From contig NZ_JABBPN010000011.1 of the NCBI RefSeq assembly GCF_012933385.1, positions 90,502 through 154,501 of the forward strand: DNA of 64,000 bases. The letters are read 5' to 3'. Below, in pieces: positions 28,198-36,701 of the stretch. The notes beneath the pieces are model-generated. The model had not been told where the DNA came from. It saw nothing but the letters and a program-made list of their open reading frames with translations, and did no database searches. Positions within the stretch are counted from its first letter, which is position 1; each line of letters begins with the position of its first letter. The translations under genes were made by a program, and so were the position numbers. This stretch comes from Paenibacillus lemnae. Its GTDB lineage: Bacteria; Bacillota; Bacilli; Paenibacillales; Paenibacillaceae.

Positions 28198-28998
28198 ATG
28201 CCAGATTTCATCGTACCTCCCACAGCGCCGGATCAGAATGGACGGGTGCTGTCCATCACGCCGGAGAGTGCGGGATGGGAGTATGTAGGGTTTGAGGTGT
28301 ATCGTCTGAAAGAAGGACAGAAGCTGAGTCAGGTGACAGGTGATCAGGAAGCAGCACTGGTGCTGCTGTCCGGCCGCGCTGATGTGACGGCAGGGTCGCA
28401 GACCTGGAGCGACATTGGCCAGCGGATGAGTGTGTTTGAGAAAATACCGCCGTTTACCGTGTACGTTCCCTCGGAGCAATCGTATGAGGTTACTGCTTTG
28501 ACCGAACTGGAGCTGGCCGTATGCCTCGCCCCCGGACAGGGCGGACACGAGGCACGCTTGATTGCACCGGAGCATGTCGGTGTGGAGCACCGCGGCAGCG
28601 GCAGCATGTCGCGCCTGGTGCACAATATTTTGCCGGAACAGGAACCGGCGGACAGCCTGCTGGTGGTGGAGGTGTTTACCGACAGCGGAAACTGGTCCAG
28701 CTACCCGCCTCACAAGCATGACCGTGACCAGCTGCCGGAAGAGTCTCTACTGGAAGAGACGTACTATTTCCGGGTGCAGCCGGAGCAGGGTTTTGCCATT
28801 CAGCGTGTATACACGGACGACCGCAGTATCGACGAAACGATGGCAGTGAAGAACGGTGAGGCGGTTATGGTACCGGAAGGTTATCACCCTGTTTCAGCAC
28901 CGCCGGGCTATGATGTGTATTACCTCAATGTGATGGCAGGGCCCAAGCGGATCTGGAAGTTCCGCAACGACCCGGATCATGACTGGCTGATGCGTTAG
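28198..28998 (+). CDS. iolB: IolB, 5-deoxy-glucuronate isomerase
   Basis: 266-residue double-cupin isomerase that converts 5-deoxy-glucuronate to 2-deoxy-5-keto-gluconate, the IolC substrate. The metal-binding cupin motif is YPPHKHDRDQLPEE near residues 166-179, with a further His in PEGYHPVSAPPGY. AAGGAGGAGATC precedes the ATG. Here iolB lies at the end of the cluster, cut off from iolG by ~590 bp of repeats, whereas in Bacillus it lies inside the operon. Confidence 0.94.
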   Translation: MPDFIVPPTAPDQNGRVLSITPESAGWEYVGFEVYRLKEGQKLSQVTGDQEAALVLLSGRADVTAGSQTWSDIGQRMSVFEKIPPFTVYVPSEQSYEVTALTELELAVCLAPGQGGHEARLIAPEHVGVEHRGSGSMSRLVHNILPEQEPADSLLVVEVFTDSGNWSSYPPHKHDRDQLPEESLLEETYYFRVQPEQGFAIQRVYTDDRSIDETMAVKNGEAVMVPEGYHPVSAPPGYDVYYLNVMAGPKRIWKFRNDPDHDWLMR

Positions 28999-29018
28999 AA
29001 CCAGCGTCACGAAATTTC

Positions 29019-29047
29019 TTGCAAGGCAGACCGTGAAAGCGCATAAT
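29019..29047 (+). promoter_or_regulatory. Promoter of the lacI-type gene with an overlapping GCGC site
   Basis: TTGCAA, 17-base spacer, CATAAT. The spacer end holds GTGAAAGCGCATAA, similar to the TTAAGCGCTTA operators upstream, which would allow autoregulation. The predicted RNA start at about 29054 makes the ATG at 29055 unusable, so translation should start at 29085. Confidence 0.5.
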
Positions 29048-29084
29048 ATACAAAATGCATAAATTTAACAAATGGGGCACAGCG

Positions 29085-30125
29085 ATGATAAAAGCGACGA
29101 TTTATGACGTTGCGCGTGAAGCGGGCGTCTCCATTGCCACGGTCTCTCATGTCATCAACGGCAAGGGCAAGATCAGCCGGGAACGGCGTGAAGAAGTGCT
29201 GCATATCATGCAGCGCCTGAATTACCGCCCGAACGCGATTGCATCTGCCCTGGCCGGCAAAAAAACCTACACCCTCGGGCTGCTCGTCCCCGACATCTCC
29301 AACCCGTTTTTTGCCGAAATTGCACGTTCGGTGGAGGACAGGGGGCATCAGCTCGGATACAGTGTGGTCATTTGCAGCACAGATAATAAGGAAGATAAAG
29401 TGAAACGATATGTCAGCCTGCTGAAGCAGAAGCAGGTCGACGGGGTTATCATCGGCACCGGGATTTCGCATGAGGAGCTGCTCGCATCGCTTCAGGATCA
29501 TGCTATTGCCATTGCGCTCATCGCACGGGATCATCCCGGCTTCGGCGCAAACAGCGTCCGGGTCCATGACCTGGACGGCGGCAGGCTGGCAGCAGATCAT
29601 CTCATGGATATGGGCCACGACAGGCTTGCGGTACTGGCCGAGAGTGAGCGGGTCACGAGCAGCAGCGAACGGGTAAGCGGGTTTGTTGAAGCTGCCGCGG
29701 TTCGGGGACTGAAGGTGCCGGGAGACCGGATCATCTCATGTGAGCCTACGATCGAGGACGGGTACCAGCAGGCCAAGGGCATGCTGGAGAGACCGGACCG
29801 TCCGACAGCACTGTTCTGCTGTAATGACCTGCTGGCCATCGGCGCACTGCGTGCGGTCCGCGAGCTGGGGCTGTCCATCCCTGAGGACTGCTCGATCGTC
29901 AGCTTTGACGATACCATCCTCGCCAGTGTGACAGACCCGCCGCTGACCGTAATTGCCCAGCCGATTGAGCAGATGGGCCGGCTGGCGGTTGACCTGGTCG
30001 TCCGGGATCTGTCGGAGCAGGGTGATCCTGCCGCCCGGCGGATTGTGCTGCCGCCAGAGCTGATTGTCCGCCGCTCGACCGGCTCCGCCCCCGGAACGTT
30101 AACCGCACCATGCAGCACCAGGTAA
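29085..30125 (+). CDS. LacI-family transcriptional regulator
   Basis: 346 residues. The N-terminal LacI helix-turn-helix reads TIYDVAREAGVSIATVSHVINGKGKISRERR with the following hinge helix NYRPNAIASALAGKKT; the rest is a type 1 periplasmic-binding-like sensor (TLGLLVPDISNPFFAEIARSVE, PTALFCCNDLLAIGALRAVRE). Its position directly after iolB makes it the best candidate for the regulator of the inositol genes, and its family binds GCGC-centred palindromes such as those before iolD and the transporter operon. Bacillus uses a DeoR-type IolR for inositol, so this would be a different regulator. The target assignment is inference. Confidence 0.88.
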   Translation: MIKATIYDVAREAGVSIATVSHVINGKGKISRERREEVLHIMQRLNYRPNAIASALAGKKTYTLGLLVPDISNPFFAEIARSVEDRGHQLGYSVVICSTDNKEDKVKRYVSLLKQKQVDGVIIGTGISHEELLASLQDHAIAIALIARDHPGFGANSVRVHDLDGGRLAADHLMDMGHDRLAVLAESERVTSSSERVSGFVEAAAVRGLKVPGDRIISCEPTIEDGYQQAKGMLERPDRPTALFCCNDLLAIGALRAVRELGLSIPEDCSIVSFDDTILASVTDPPLTVIAQPIEQMGRLAVDLVVRDLSEQGDPAARRIVLPPELIVRRSTGSAPGTLTAPCSTR

Positions 30126-30137
30126 CGAGAACTCAAC

Positions 30138-30188
30138 AAAGGCCTTCCCCGGAAGCAGCTGTGCTGCCGCCGCCGGAAAGGCCTTTTT
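30138..30188 (+). terminator. Terminator after the LacI-family gene
   Basis: Long imperfect stem with ends AAAGGCCTTCC / GGAAAGGCCTTT, followed by a T-run. It also faces the converging acyltransferase gene. Confidence 0.8.
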
Positions 30189-30225
30189 GCTGCCGTGTAG
30201 AGCGAATACTTAACTAAAACTAAAC

Positions 30226-31254
30226 TTAAAACTCCTCTTTCTTCCGCACCTCTTTAGATCGCCGCCGAATCCGCTCTTTAAATAGAAAGCCATAGTTTGG
30301 CTCGACCAGCCATCCAAAGCCGCGCTTGATCCAGGACGAGGACAGTATGCAGGTTACCGCCACCGCGATTCCGATCAGAAGGATTTTGCCGCCCGTAGAA
30401 TTGAAAGTCTCAAAATAACCGGCATACAGCATCCCTTTGACCAGAAATCCATGCAGCAGAAAGACATACATGGTGTTGACGCCGAGGTCCGTAAAAGGCT
30501 GCCTGGATGATGGGATCAGCGAGAGCACGCACAACCCCATTAATACCGTAAATCCGTAGGTCAGCACCCGGTAGATCCCGGCATACCACATCTCCAGATC
30601 CAGCGCCAGGTATGGCATTGCGCCATAAAACCAGCCTGTAGGCAGGATCGGCATCAGCCCGTACAGCAGCACAGCACCAGCGGCGAGCACCAAGAAGGAC
30701 ATGAGCTGCACACGCCGCGTTTTCAACAAGTCCAGCCACTCTCTTTTGAAGAAGAAGCCCAGCATGAAGAAAGGCAAAAAGTACAGCGTGCGCGATATGC
30801 TCGCATAATAGTCCACATCAAGCGAATAGCCCAGCATGACAGACATCGATATCGTAATCCACAGCGGGTGCTTGAGGATGAGCAGGTAAGGCAGTAGCAT
30901 TTTCCACAGCATCATGCTGAACATGAACCACAGAATCCAGTACGGATAAAAATAGGTGAAATCCAGCTTGTCCAGTCCCTGAGTGTAATAATCAAACAAC
31001 GTGTACAGCGTCTCAAATAGGAAATACGGCACAACGAGGCTGGATACGAGCTGTACGTAGTATTTTGGGTAACGGATGTTTTTGGAGAAGTAACCGGCTG
31101 TAAAAATAAACAGCGGCATATGAAACGAATAGATCCATTGGTAAAGTGTTCCGACCGTGCGTTCGGTGTTAAAAGGCTCGATGAAATGCCCCGTGACGAC
31201 CAGCAGAATCAGAATGAATTTGAGGTTATCAAAATAGAGGTCCCGCTCTTTCAT
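30226..31254 (-). CDS. Acyltransferase family 3 membrane protein (O-acetyltransferase-like)
   Basis: A 342-residue protein with about ten hydrophobic segments. The N terminus has the family's opening signature RDLYFDNLKFILILLVVTGHFIEPF, including the catalytic-type His of the TGH motif in the first helix, and a later HMPLFIFTAGYFSKN block. Such proteins move acetyl or other acyl groups onto surface polysaccharides or secondary wall polymers across the membrane; the nearest match by eye is the fucose 4-O-acetylase group. The ATG is preceded by AAAGGAG. The target glycan is unknown; galU starts divergently 125 bases away. Confidence 0.85.
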   Translation of the reverse strand: MKERDLYFDNLKFILILLVVTGHFIEPFNTERTVGTLYQWIYSFHMPLFIFTAGYFSKNIRYPKYYVQLVSSLVVPYFLFETLYTLFDYYTQGLDKLDFTYFYPYWILWFMFSMMLWKMLLPYLLILKHPLWITISMSVMLGYSLDVDYYASISRTLYFLPFFMLGFFFKREWLDLLKTRRVQLMSFLVLAAGAVLLYGLMPILPTGWFYGAMPYLALDLEMWYAGIYRVLTYGFTVLMGLCVLSLIPSSRQPFTDLGVNTMYVFLLHGFLVKGMLYAGYFETFNSTGGKILLIGIAVAVTCILSSSWIKRGFGWLVEPNYGFLFKERIRRRSKEVRKKEEF

Positions 31255-31379
31255 GATGAAATTCTCCTTTGGTCTGCGTCAGCCTGAGGCGGCCGCTCTT
31301 TCATCCAGTATACCAGCACAACATCCCCATGATACAATGTCACCAACTGGAAAACCTACGAAACGGAGACTGAAAACCT

Positions 31380-32243
31380 ATGCATATACGAAAAGCGATT
31401 ATCCCCGCTGCGGGGCTCGGCACGCGCTTCCTGCCTGCTACCAAGGCGATGCCAAAAGAGATGCTGCCCATTGTGGACAAGCCGACCATTCAATACATTA
31501 TTGAAGAAGCCGTCGCATCCGGGATTGAAGATATTATTATCGTGACAGGTAAGGGGAAGCGGGCGATTGAGGACCATTTTGACTCCTCTTTTGAGCTGGA
31601 ACACAACCTCGCAGAACAAGGGAAATGGGGCCTGCTGGAGCAGGTGCGGCGCCCTTCTGAAATGGCAGACATTCACTACATCCGGCAAAAAGAGCCCAAA
31701 GGTCTTGGACACGCCATCTGGTGTGCGCGCAAATTTATCGGCGATGAGCCGTTTGCCGTCCTGCTGGGTGACGATATCGTCGAATCCCGGGTGCCCTGCC
31801 TGAAGCAGATGATGGACGTCTATGATCACTACGGCAGTGCTATTGTGGGTGTGCAGCCTGTACCGTGGGAGCAAGTAGGGCGCTATGGCATCGTGGACGG
31901 ACGTCTGCTGAAAGAGAGAATCTACGAAACCGTAAGGCTGATAGAGAAGCCGCTGCGCGAGGAGGCTCCGTCAAATCTGGCGATTATGGGACGGTATATT
32001 CTGCCGCCGGATATTTTTGAGATTCTGGAGGCTCAGGAAGCCGGTAAGAACGGAGAGATCCAGCTGACCGATGCCTTGTCCGCCTGGTCGCAGAAGGATC
32101 GGATTCTTGCGTACCATTTTGACGGCGTGCGCCATGACGTGGGGGAGAAGCAGGGGTTTATCGAGACGAGCATCCATTATGCGCTGCAGGATGAAGATCT
32201 GCGTGAGGGACTGATCGCGTACATGCGTCAGGTGCTGGAGTAA
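31380..32243 (+). CDS. galU: GalU, UTP-glucose-1-phosphate uridylyltransferase
   Basis: 287 residues. It makes UDP-glucose from UTP and glucose-1-phosphate for wall glycans and glycolipids. The nucleotide-binding signature [26 protein letters not shown] starts at residue 9 (G-rich loop, then Lys of KAMPKE), with LLGDDIV for the metal-binding Asp near residue 132 and [12 protein letters not shown], all standard for GalU/GtaB. GGAG lies 11 bases before the ATG. Confidence 0.95.
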   Translation: MHIRKAIIPAAGLGTRFLPATKAMPKEMLPIVDKPTIQYIIEEAVASGIEDIIIVTGKGKRAIEDHFDSSFELEHNLAEQGKWGLLEQVRRPSEMADIHYIRQKEPKGLGHAIWCARKFIGDEPFAVLLGDDIVESRVPCLKQMMDVYDHYGSAIVGVQPVPWEQVGRYGIVDGRLLKERIYETVRLIEKPLREEAPSNLAIMGRYILPPDIFEILEAQEAGKNGEIQLTDALSAWSQKDRILAYHFDGVRHDVGEKQGFIETSIHYALQDEDLREGLIAYMRQVLE

Positions 32244-32294
32244 GGTGATATGAAATGAACTTAAAAGTACAGCAATTAGGCAAGGAGCGAAATA

Positions 32295-32480
32295 ATGACT
32301 AAGGTGATTAATATTGCTCTACTCGGGGCGATTTTGTATCTTTTGTACTTGGGCTATTTTATATTTTTCGACAAACCTGCATCACTCGCTGGTATTGCTT
32401 CACTCTATATAAAAATGGGGTATGCCTATCTTGCGCTGTTCATCATATTAATTTTAAAAATTAATATAAAAAGAAAATAG
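32295..32480 (+). CDS. Small membrane protein, 61 residues
   Basis: Unknown. Two hydrophobic segments (about 5-24, INIALLGAILYLLYLGYFIF, and 37-55, YIKMGYAYLALFIILILKI) and a basic tail (NIKRK). AAGGAGCG lies nine bases before the ATG. Codon use is more AT-rich than that of galU. It is probably real, because it has a good ribosome site and lies in the same direction as its neighbours. Confidence 0.6.
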   Translation: MTKVINIALLGAILYLLYLGYFIFFDKPASLAGIASLYIKMGYAYLALFIILILKINIKRK

Positions 32481-32536
32481 CTATTTTGATCTCGCTGCCC
32501 TCGTCTAACTTAGAAAAGAGGTTGAAAGAGGTACCC

Positions 32537-33019
32537 ATGAAAAAAGTCATCTATATCCTGCTTATCCCCATAATCGTGCTTGTCGTACTGCTAGTACAAT
32601 ATTACACGGACATAATCATTGGGATAACCAATGAGGATATTGCCAAATTCATCAAGCAGCACAATATCCAGGACGCATACGTAAAAGAAGCAGATGCCAA
32701 CAAATATTTTATCTTCAGCAAGAAGAGAGTTTTTGTTTATGAGGGAGATAAGTATAGTGAAACAAAAGATATTGTGAAGAACGATATCACCTTTGGAGGA
32801 CTCCAAAAAGGAAATGTCGGCTTGATGATTGAAAACGAGGACGTTCTGCAAGATGCGAATATGTACACGATAACCATCGATCAGGAGCCACAATATTACG
32901 AGTACAGCGGTGAAAAATACGTCATCGTACAGGATGAACGCATCTGGAATCCCACACCCGAACTCACACTGCGTTTTACAGACCGTCTGGGTAATATTTT
33001 ATATGAAGAAACGTTATGA
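32537..33019 (+). CDS. Unknown protein with N-terminal membrane anchor, 160 residues
   Basis: Residues about 4-22 (IYILLIPIIVLVVLLVQYY) form a single anchor or signal segment; the remaining ~135 residues are polar, with alternating Tyr/Phe strands (KYFIFSKKRVFVYEGDKY, QYYEYSGEKYVIVQDER) suggesting an extracytoplasmic beta domain. The start at 32537 follows AAAGAGG; the longer in-frame version adds 17 residues without a ribosome site. AT-rich. No family recognised. Confidence 0.65.
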   Translation: MKKVIYILLIPIIVLVVLLVQYYTDIIIGITNEDIAKFIKQHNIQDAYVKEADANKYFIFSKKRVFVYEGDKYSETKDIVKNDITFGGLQKGNVGLMIENEDVLQDANMYTITIDQEPQYYEYSGEKYVIVQDERIWNPTPELTLRFTDRLGNILYEETL

Positions 33020-33221
33020 AGATCCTGGCCTCACATATGAGCCATTCCCCTGCGAATAAAGGGTCCTCAAGGTCCTCTTTCTTCTATCAATCCCATATTA
33101 TATAATAATTCCAATAGGATAAAGCTCTCAATCACCATGAAGCATCTCGAAGTAGGCATCGTCTAGTTTGGGATGCTTTCTGTGGTTTTTATTTTGAAAT
33201 TTTTGACTGTGGAGGCAGGTT

Positions 33222-35312
33222 ATGAAAAATAAATGGGCTGGCAGACTTATAGGTTTTATGGCTGACGATGATATAAAAATCGAACAGGGGGATCGATTCA
33301 AGTCTGTGATGATGAAGCAGATGTCTGAACCCTTTCCATACCGGCAACTCGGCCTATTATTAACTGAACTATCCGACCGGCAAAAGAGGCTTCTAACCGA
33401 TATACTGAACATTAAAATAAAAGCACCCTCGGATCAGCCTTTTCCGGACGCTACTCTGATCCAGCTGCTGCGACTACGCATCGCGAAAGGTCAGAACAAA
33501 GCCAAGGCTATTCAGGCGATTTTCACGATCATCCTTCCTTTATTCAAGGACGCCGATCACATCACTGCGGAAGAACATCTGACAGCCGAAAGCCACTGGG
33601 TACAGGAGTATGGAAAATGGCATTATTATTGGTCCCTGCGTTTTTTTCCTGATGAGCATGAGGCCATCCAGCAAAGGTTACATGAGATGGACGCCGAGCA
33701 GGTGGACCCCGTGAAGAAGCATCCGGATCTCCAGTCAGCGGCAAGCCTGATTGCCAGCACCAGAGAGAGCATAGAACCCGCTAAGGAAAAAGCAGAACCC
33801 GTGAAAGATAAAGAAAAAGCACTTGTCGCCAGAGAGCGGGACCTTCGCCAGAAAGCCGAGCTGGAGTCTGAAAGGCTTCGCAAACAAATCAAAGAGCTGG
33901 AGAAAAGCCATCAGCGTCTCTCTCATGAGCATCATGACCTGGAGAGCCAATACCGGGAACAGCACAAGAAGCTGCGCGAACTGGAGGAACAATATGATTC
34001 GGAGAAAAAGAGAGTCTATTCGCTTGAGCGCGCCAAAGTCCAGGTAGAGGGTGAATTACGGCACTCCAGCAGAATGATTCAGCAGCTGCAGCATAACGAG
34101 CAGAACCTCAAAGCCCAAAGTGATGAGCTGGTCCTGCAGCTGAAGACCAAAGTGAAATCGCTGGAGCATGAGAAGAAAAGCCCGCCCAAGCCGGCAGCTG
34201 CCCTGCAGCATATAACTGATATTTTGCATGCAGATGCAGAGCGTTATTTTGCAGTATTACGGGAGAAGCAGGAGCTGGAGGGCAAGGATGACATTCGCAA
34301 GAGAATCAGTGACTCCATGCTGTTGGTCAATGCGTTAGAGTCTTATTTTCAAAAAATGGATGATATCGTATCCCCTGCATTCCCTCAATCCCCTGCGCCT
34401 GCGGCCCATCAGCCGGAGCTTGAGAAAGAGACGCCAACACCAGATCCCTTGAAGGATAAGGTCACAGAGGGTGCAGAGGAGTCTCCCAAAAGCCAGGAAG
34501 AGCGCAATGACCATTACTCCGGTACCTTCTACCGCAGAGATCACGGGGGCTATATCGTGCTGGAGAACCACGAGACCTTTAATATTACAGAGTCCATGGT
34601 GAACAGTATCGGATTAGAGCATGAAGCAGAAGTGCAGTGTGATCCTCAGCAGCGGGAGGACGGATCTTCCTCCTACTATATTCGCTTGCTGCTCCAAGGA
34701 GATGATGCCCGCGCGCCGATCCAGCAGTTTATGGGATATGTGGAGTTAGGCGAGCATTTTACATACTACTGTGTGGACATGAACAACCCGGAGCTTCGTT
34801 TTCCGATTCATGAGAAAGATGTTGCCATGCAGGAGCCCAAGGATGGGGACCCTTGTCTCTTTAATGTGGCCATTGACGGAAGATATGCCAGGCTGTCCAA
34901 ACTTTTTGGTTCTACCGAGATGCAGCACACAGAATCTTCTTTAAAAATAAAGTCCACTACTCGTCCCAAAGTCACGAAACACGAGGAAACGAACCGCTAT
35001 CTGGAGGGCTGCACCATCGTTATTATTGGCGGGTTAGCCAAATGGTTTGAATCTGTCGTGACCGAGACGGGCGCAGCCCTTGTCCATGACACCGGGCGAA
35101 ACCCAGACCGCGTACACCCGCATCTTCGCCGCGCGAATGCATTGTTCATGCTGCTCACCGCCAATTCGCATGAGGCTACCGTCAGCTGCGTTCCCATTGC
35201 TAAGGAACATGGAGTTCCCCATTTCAAGATAGAGGGATCGAAATCCAATCTGCGGAAGCAGCTGTGGGATAACCGGGAGCTGATCAGGAATCGTCCTTCT
35301 CATGTGCAGTGA
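33222..35312 (+). CDS. Coiled-coil protein with C-terminal DUF2325-like domain
   Basis: 696 residues, cytoplasmic. The N-terminal ~190 residues are helical with no recognised family (motif QLGLLLTELSDRQKRLLTDIL). Residues about 190-325 form a long charged coiled coil (ERDLRQKAELESERLRKQIK...). The linker near 395-425 is rich in Pro and Glu. A beta-rich middle section (about 430-560) follows, then a DUF2325-like domain at about 595-690 (LEGCTIVIIGGLAKWFESVV...FMLLTANSHEATVSCVPIAKEHGVPHFKIEGS), a Rossmann-like fold of unknown role found in Firmicutes. Starts after TGGAGGCAGG. Because it is large and modular, it may be a structural or signalling scaffold. A terminator follows. Confidence 0.7.
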   Translation: MKNKWAGRLIGFMADDDIKIEQGDRFKSVMMKQMSEPFPYRQLGLLLTELSDRQKRLLTDILNIKIKAPSDQPFPDATLIQLLRLRIAKGQNKAKAIQAIFTIILPLFKDADHITAEEHLTAESHWVQEYGKWHYYWSLRFFPDEHEAIQQRLHEMDAEQVDPVKKHPDLQSAASLIASTRESIEPAKEKAEPVKDKEKALVARERDLRQKAELESERLRKQIKELEKSHQRLSHEHHDLESQYREQHKKLRELEEQYDSEKKRVYSLERAKVQVEGELRHSSRMIQQLQHNEQNLKAQSDELVLQLKTKVKSLEHEKKSPPKPAAALQHITDILHADAERYFAVLREKQELEGKDDIRKRISDSMLLVNALESYFQKMDDIVSPAFPQSPAPAAHQPELEKETPTPDPLKDKVTEGAEESPKSQEERNDHYSGTFYRRDHGGYIVLENHETFNITESMVNSIGLEHEAEVQCDPQQREDGSSSYYIRLLLQGDDARAPIQQFMGYVELGEHFTYYCVDMNNPELRFPIHEKDVAMQEPKDGDPCLFNVAIDGRYARLSKLFGSTEMQHTESSLKIKSTTRPKVTKHEETNRYLEGCTIVIIGGLAKWFESVVTETGAALVHDTGRNPDRVHPHLRRANALFMLLTANSHEATVSCVPIAKEHGVPHFKIEGSKSNLRKQLWDNRELIRNRPSHVQ

Positions 35313-35334
35313 GATATTTTGAGCCTACGCCTCA

Positions 35335-35382
35335 TAAAAAAGGATATGTTCATTCTTTCAAGTTGTTGCCACATCCTTTTTC
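35335..35382 (+). terminator. Terminator after the DUF2325-like gene
   Basis: A-rich left arm AAAAAGGATATG and right arm ACATCCTTTTT with a ~24-base loop. The remaining bases up to the LysR gene hold one palindromic repeat and nothing else clear. Confidence 0.65.
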
Positions 35383-35498
35383 TAGTATAGAAGAATATAG
35401 TATGTACAGGCATAGGATTTACTTGGCCCAACAATGGATTGAAAAAGTTCTTTGAAATGGTGAATGTTGATTCAAAAAGATAAAAGAAAGGCATGTGA

Positions 35499-35549
35499 AG
35501 GTGACCGAGTGAATGCGGTAACGGATCTAACGGACATACAGTCCGTTAG
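35499..35549. repeat. Palindromic repeat family A, copy 3, with extended flank
   Basis: CTAACGGAC, loop ATACA, GTCCGTTAG at 35527-35549. The 28 bases in front (AAGGTGACCGAGTGAATGC followed by GGTAACGG) match, in inverse orientation, the flank of the copy at 55698-55719 with few changes, so the mobile unit is longer than the palindrome. Confidence 0.8.
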
Positions 35550-35653
35550 AGTTAGCGGAGGTGACAAGTGATTCGGGAGATGCAACAGCGGTCACAAGAA
35601 ACTTGCCATCGCAGCCATCCAGAACGGTAACTTTTAACTTCAGTCTATATAAA

Positions 35654-36544
35654 TCAAGGATTTAAGAAACGCAGCATTTCAGATTGAAAGCTTTTCGCAG
35701 TAAAACCGAGCTCACGATTTTTATGAACAATGAGTCCATGCGAGAAACTCATTTTGGAATGAAACGGAAGCATCTTTAATTTGCCATTTTCCAGCTCGGT
35801 GTTGATCGCGATTTCAGGGACTAAGGCAAACCCTTTTCCACAGCTCACGTACTGTTTAATCATCTCAAGACTAGGCAGCTCCAGCGCATCCTTAACCGTA
35901 ATACCTGCATTATTCAAAACCTCTACAGCAGATGTATGGTACAAACAAGAGGTGCCGCTGCTGATGAAAAGCTCGTCGTTCAGAATCTGAACCCCGGATT
36001 TTCTCACTTTCCGGTCTACATCCTCAGAGGCAGCAAAAACAATCGTCTCTTCCAGAAGCGGATAGAACAGAATATCATGGCGATCCGGATTCTGAGGAAC
36101 AATTCCAAAATCCAGCTCAAAATCGAGTACACCCTTTAGGATGTCTTGATAAGATCCTTGCTCTATACGTAAATCCACGCCTGGATTCTTTCTTGTGTAT
36201 TTCTGTACAAACGGAAGCATCCGTGTAAGAAAAAAAGACTCCTGTGTTCTAAGGCGTATCGTTCCGCGGGGCTGATCCAGTGCATGCATACTTTCTTCAA
36301 GAGATTCAACGAAATGAACATACTGATATGCATATTTGGAAAATACCTTTCCCGCCTCCGTAAGCTCAATCCCTCGCGGATAGCGATGAAACAATTTCTG
36401 TCCGCTTATTTTTTCTAACTGCTGGATATGTGTGGTCACTGTGGATTGAACATAACCTAGACGATCTGCAGCTCGACTGAAGCTTTTTTCTTCAAGTAAC
36501 GCAATGAACGCCAGAAAAAGACGCCCTTCTAATGCATCGATCAC
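35654..36544 (-). CDS. LysR-family transcriptional regulator
   Basis: 296 residues from the preferred GTG start: AAAGGGTGATC lies nine bases upstream, and an extra 15 residues from a farther start would be unusual for this family. The winged helix-turn-helix is seen at about residues 12-50 (FSRAADRLGYVQSTVTTHIQQLEK), followed by the linker helix and a two-lobed effector domain (QGSYQDILKGVLDFELDFGIVP, YVSCGKGFALVPEIAI). It is divergent from the alpha/beta hydrolase gene with 157 bp between the starts, the classic arrangement in which a LysR protein controls its neighbour. Confidence 0.9.
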   Translation of the reverse strand: MIDALEGRLFLAFIALLEEKSFSRAADRLGYVQSTVTTHIQQLEKISGQKLFHRYPRGIELTEAGKVFSKYAYQYVHFVESLEESMHALDQPRGTIRLRTQESFFLTRMLPFVQKYTRKNPGVDLRIEQGSYQDILKGVLDFELDFGIVPQNPDRHDILFYPLLEETIVFAASEDVDRKVRKSGVQILNDELFISSGTSCLYHTSAVEVLNNAGITVKDALELPSLEMIKQYVSCGKGFALVPEIAINTELENGKLKMLPFHSKMSFSHGLIVHKNRELGFTAKSFQSEMLRFLNP

Positions 36545-36701
36545 ATCGATCACCCTTTGGTATTTCAATTTGGAATAGCAGTGATTCAATATATTCGTTA
36601 GTCAAATATGTACTTTCAGTATACGATAACTGTAGTTCAAAACCAATGACCATAACGCCATCCAATTACACAGAATTAAATATGAGAGGGAGATGTAAAA
36701 G

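Noticed and set aside
36545..36589. A longer start for the LysR-family protein
   Set aside because: It adds 15 residues that are not usual for the family, and AAAGGGTGATC is placed correctly only for the GTG at 36544.
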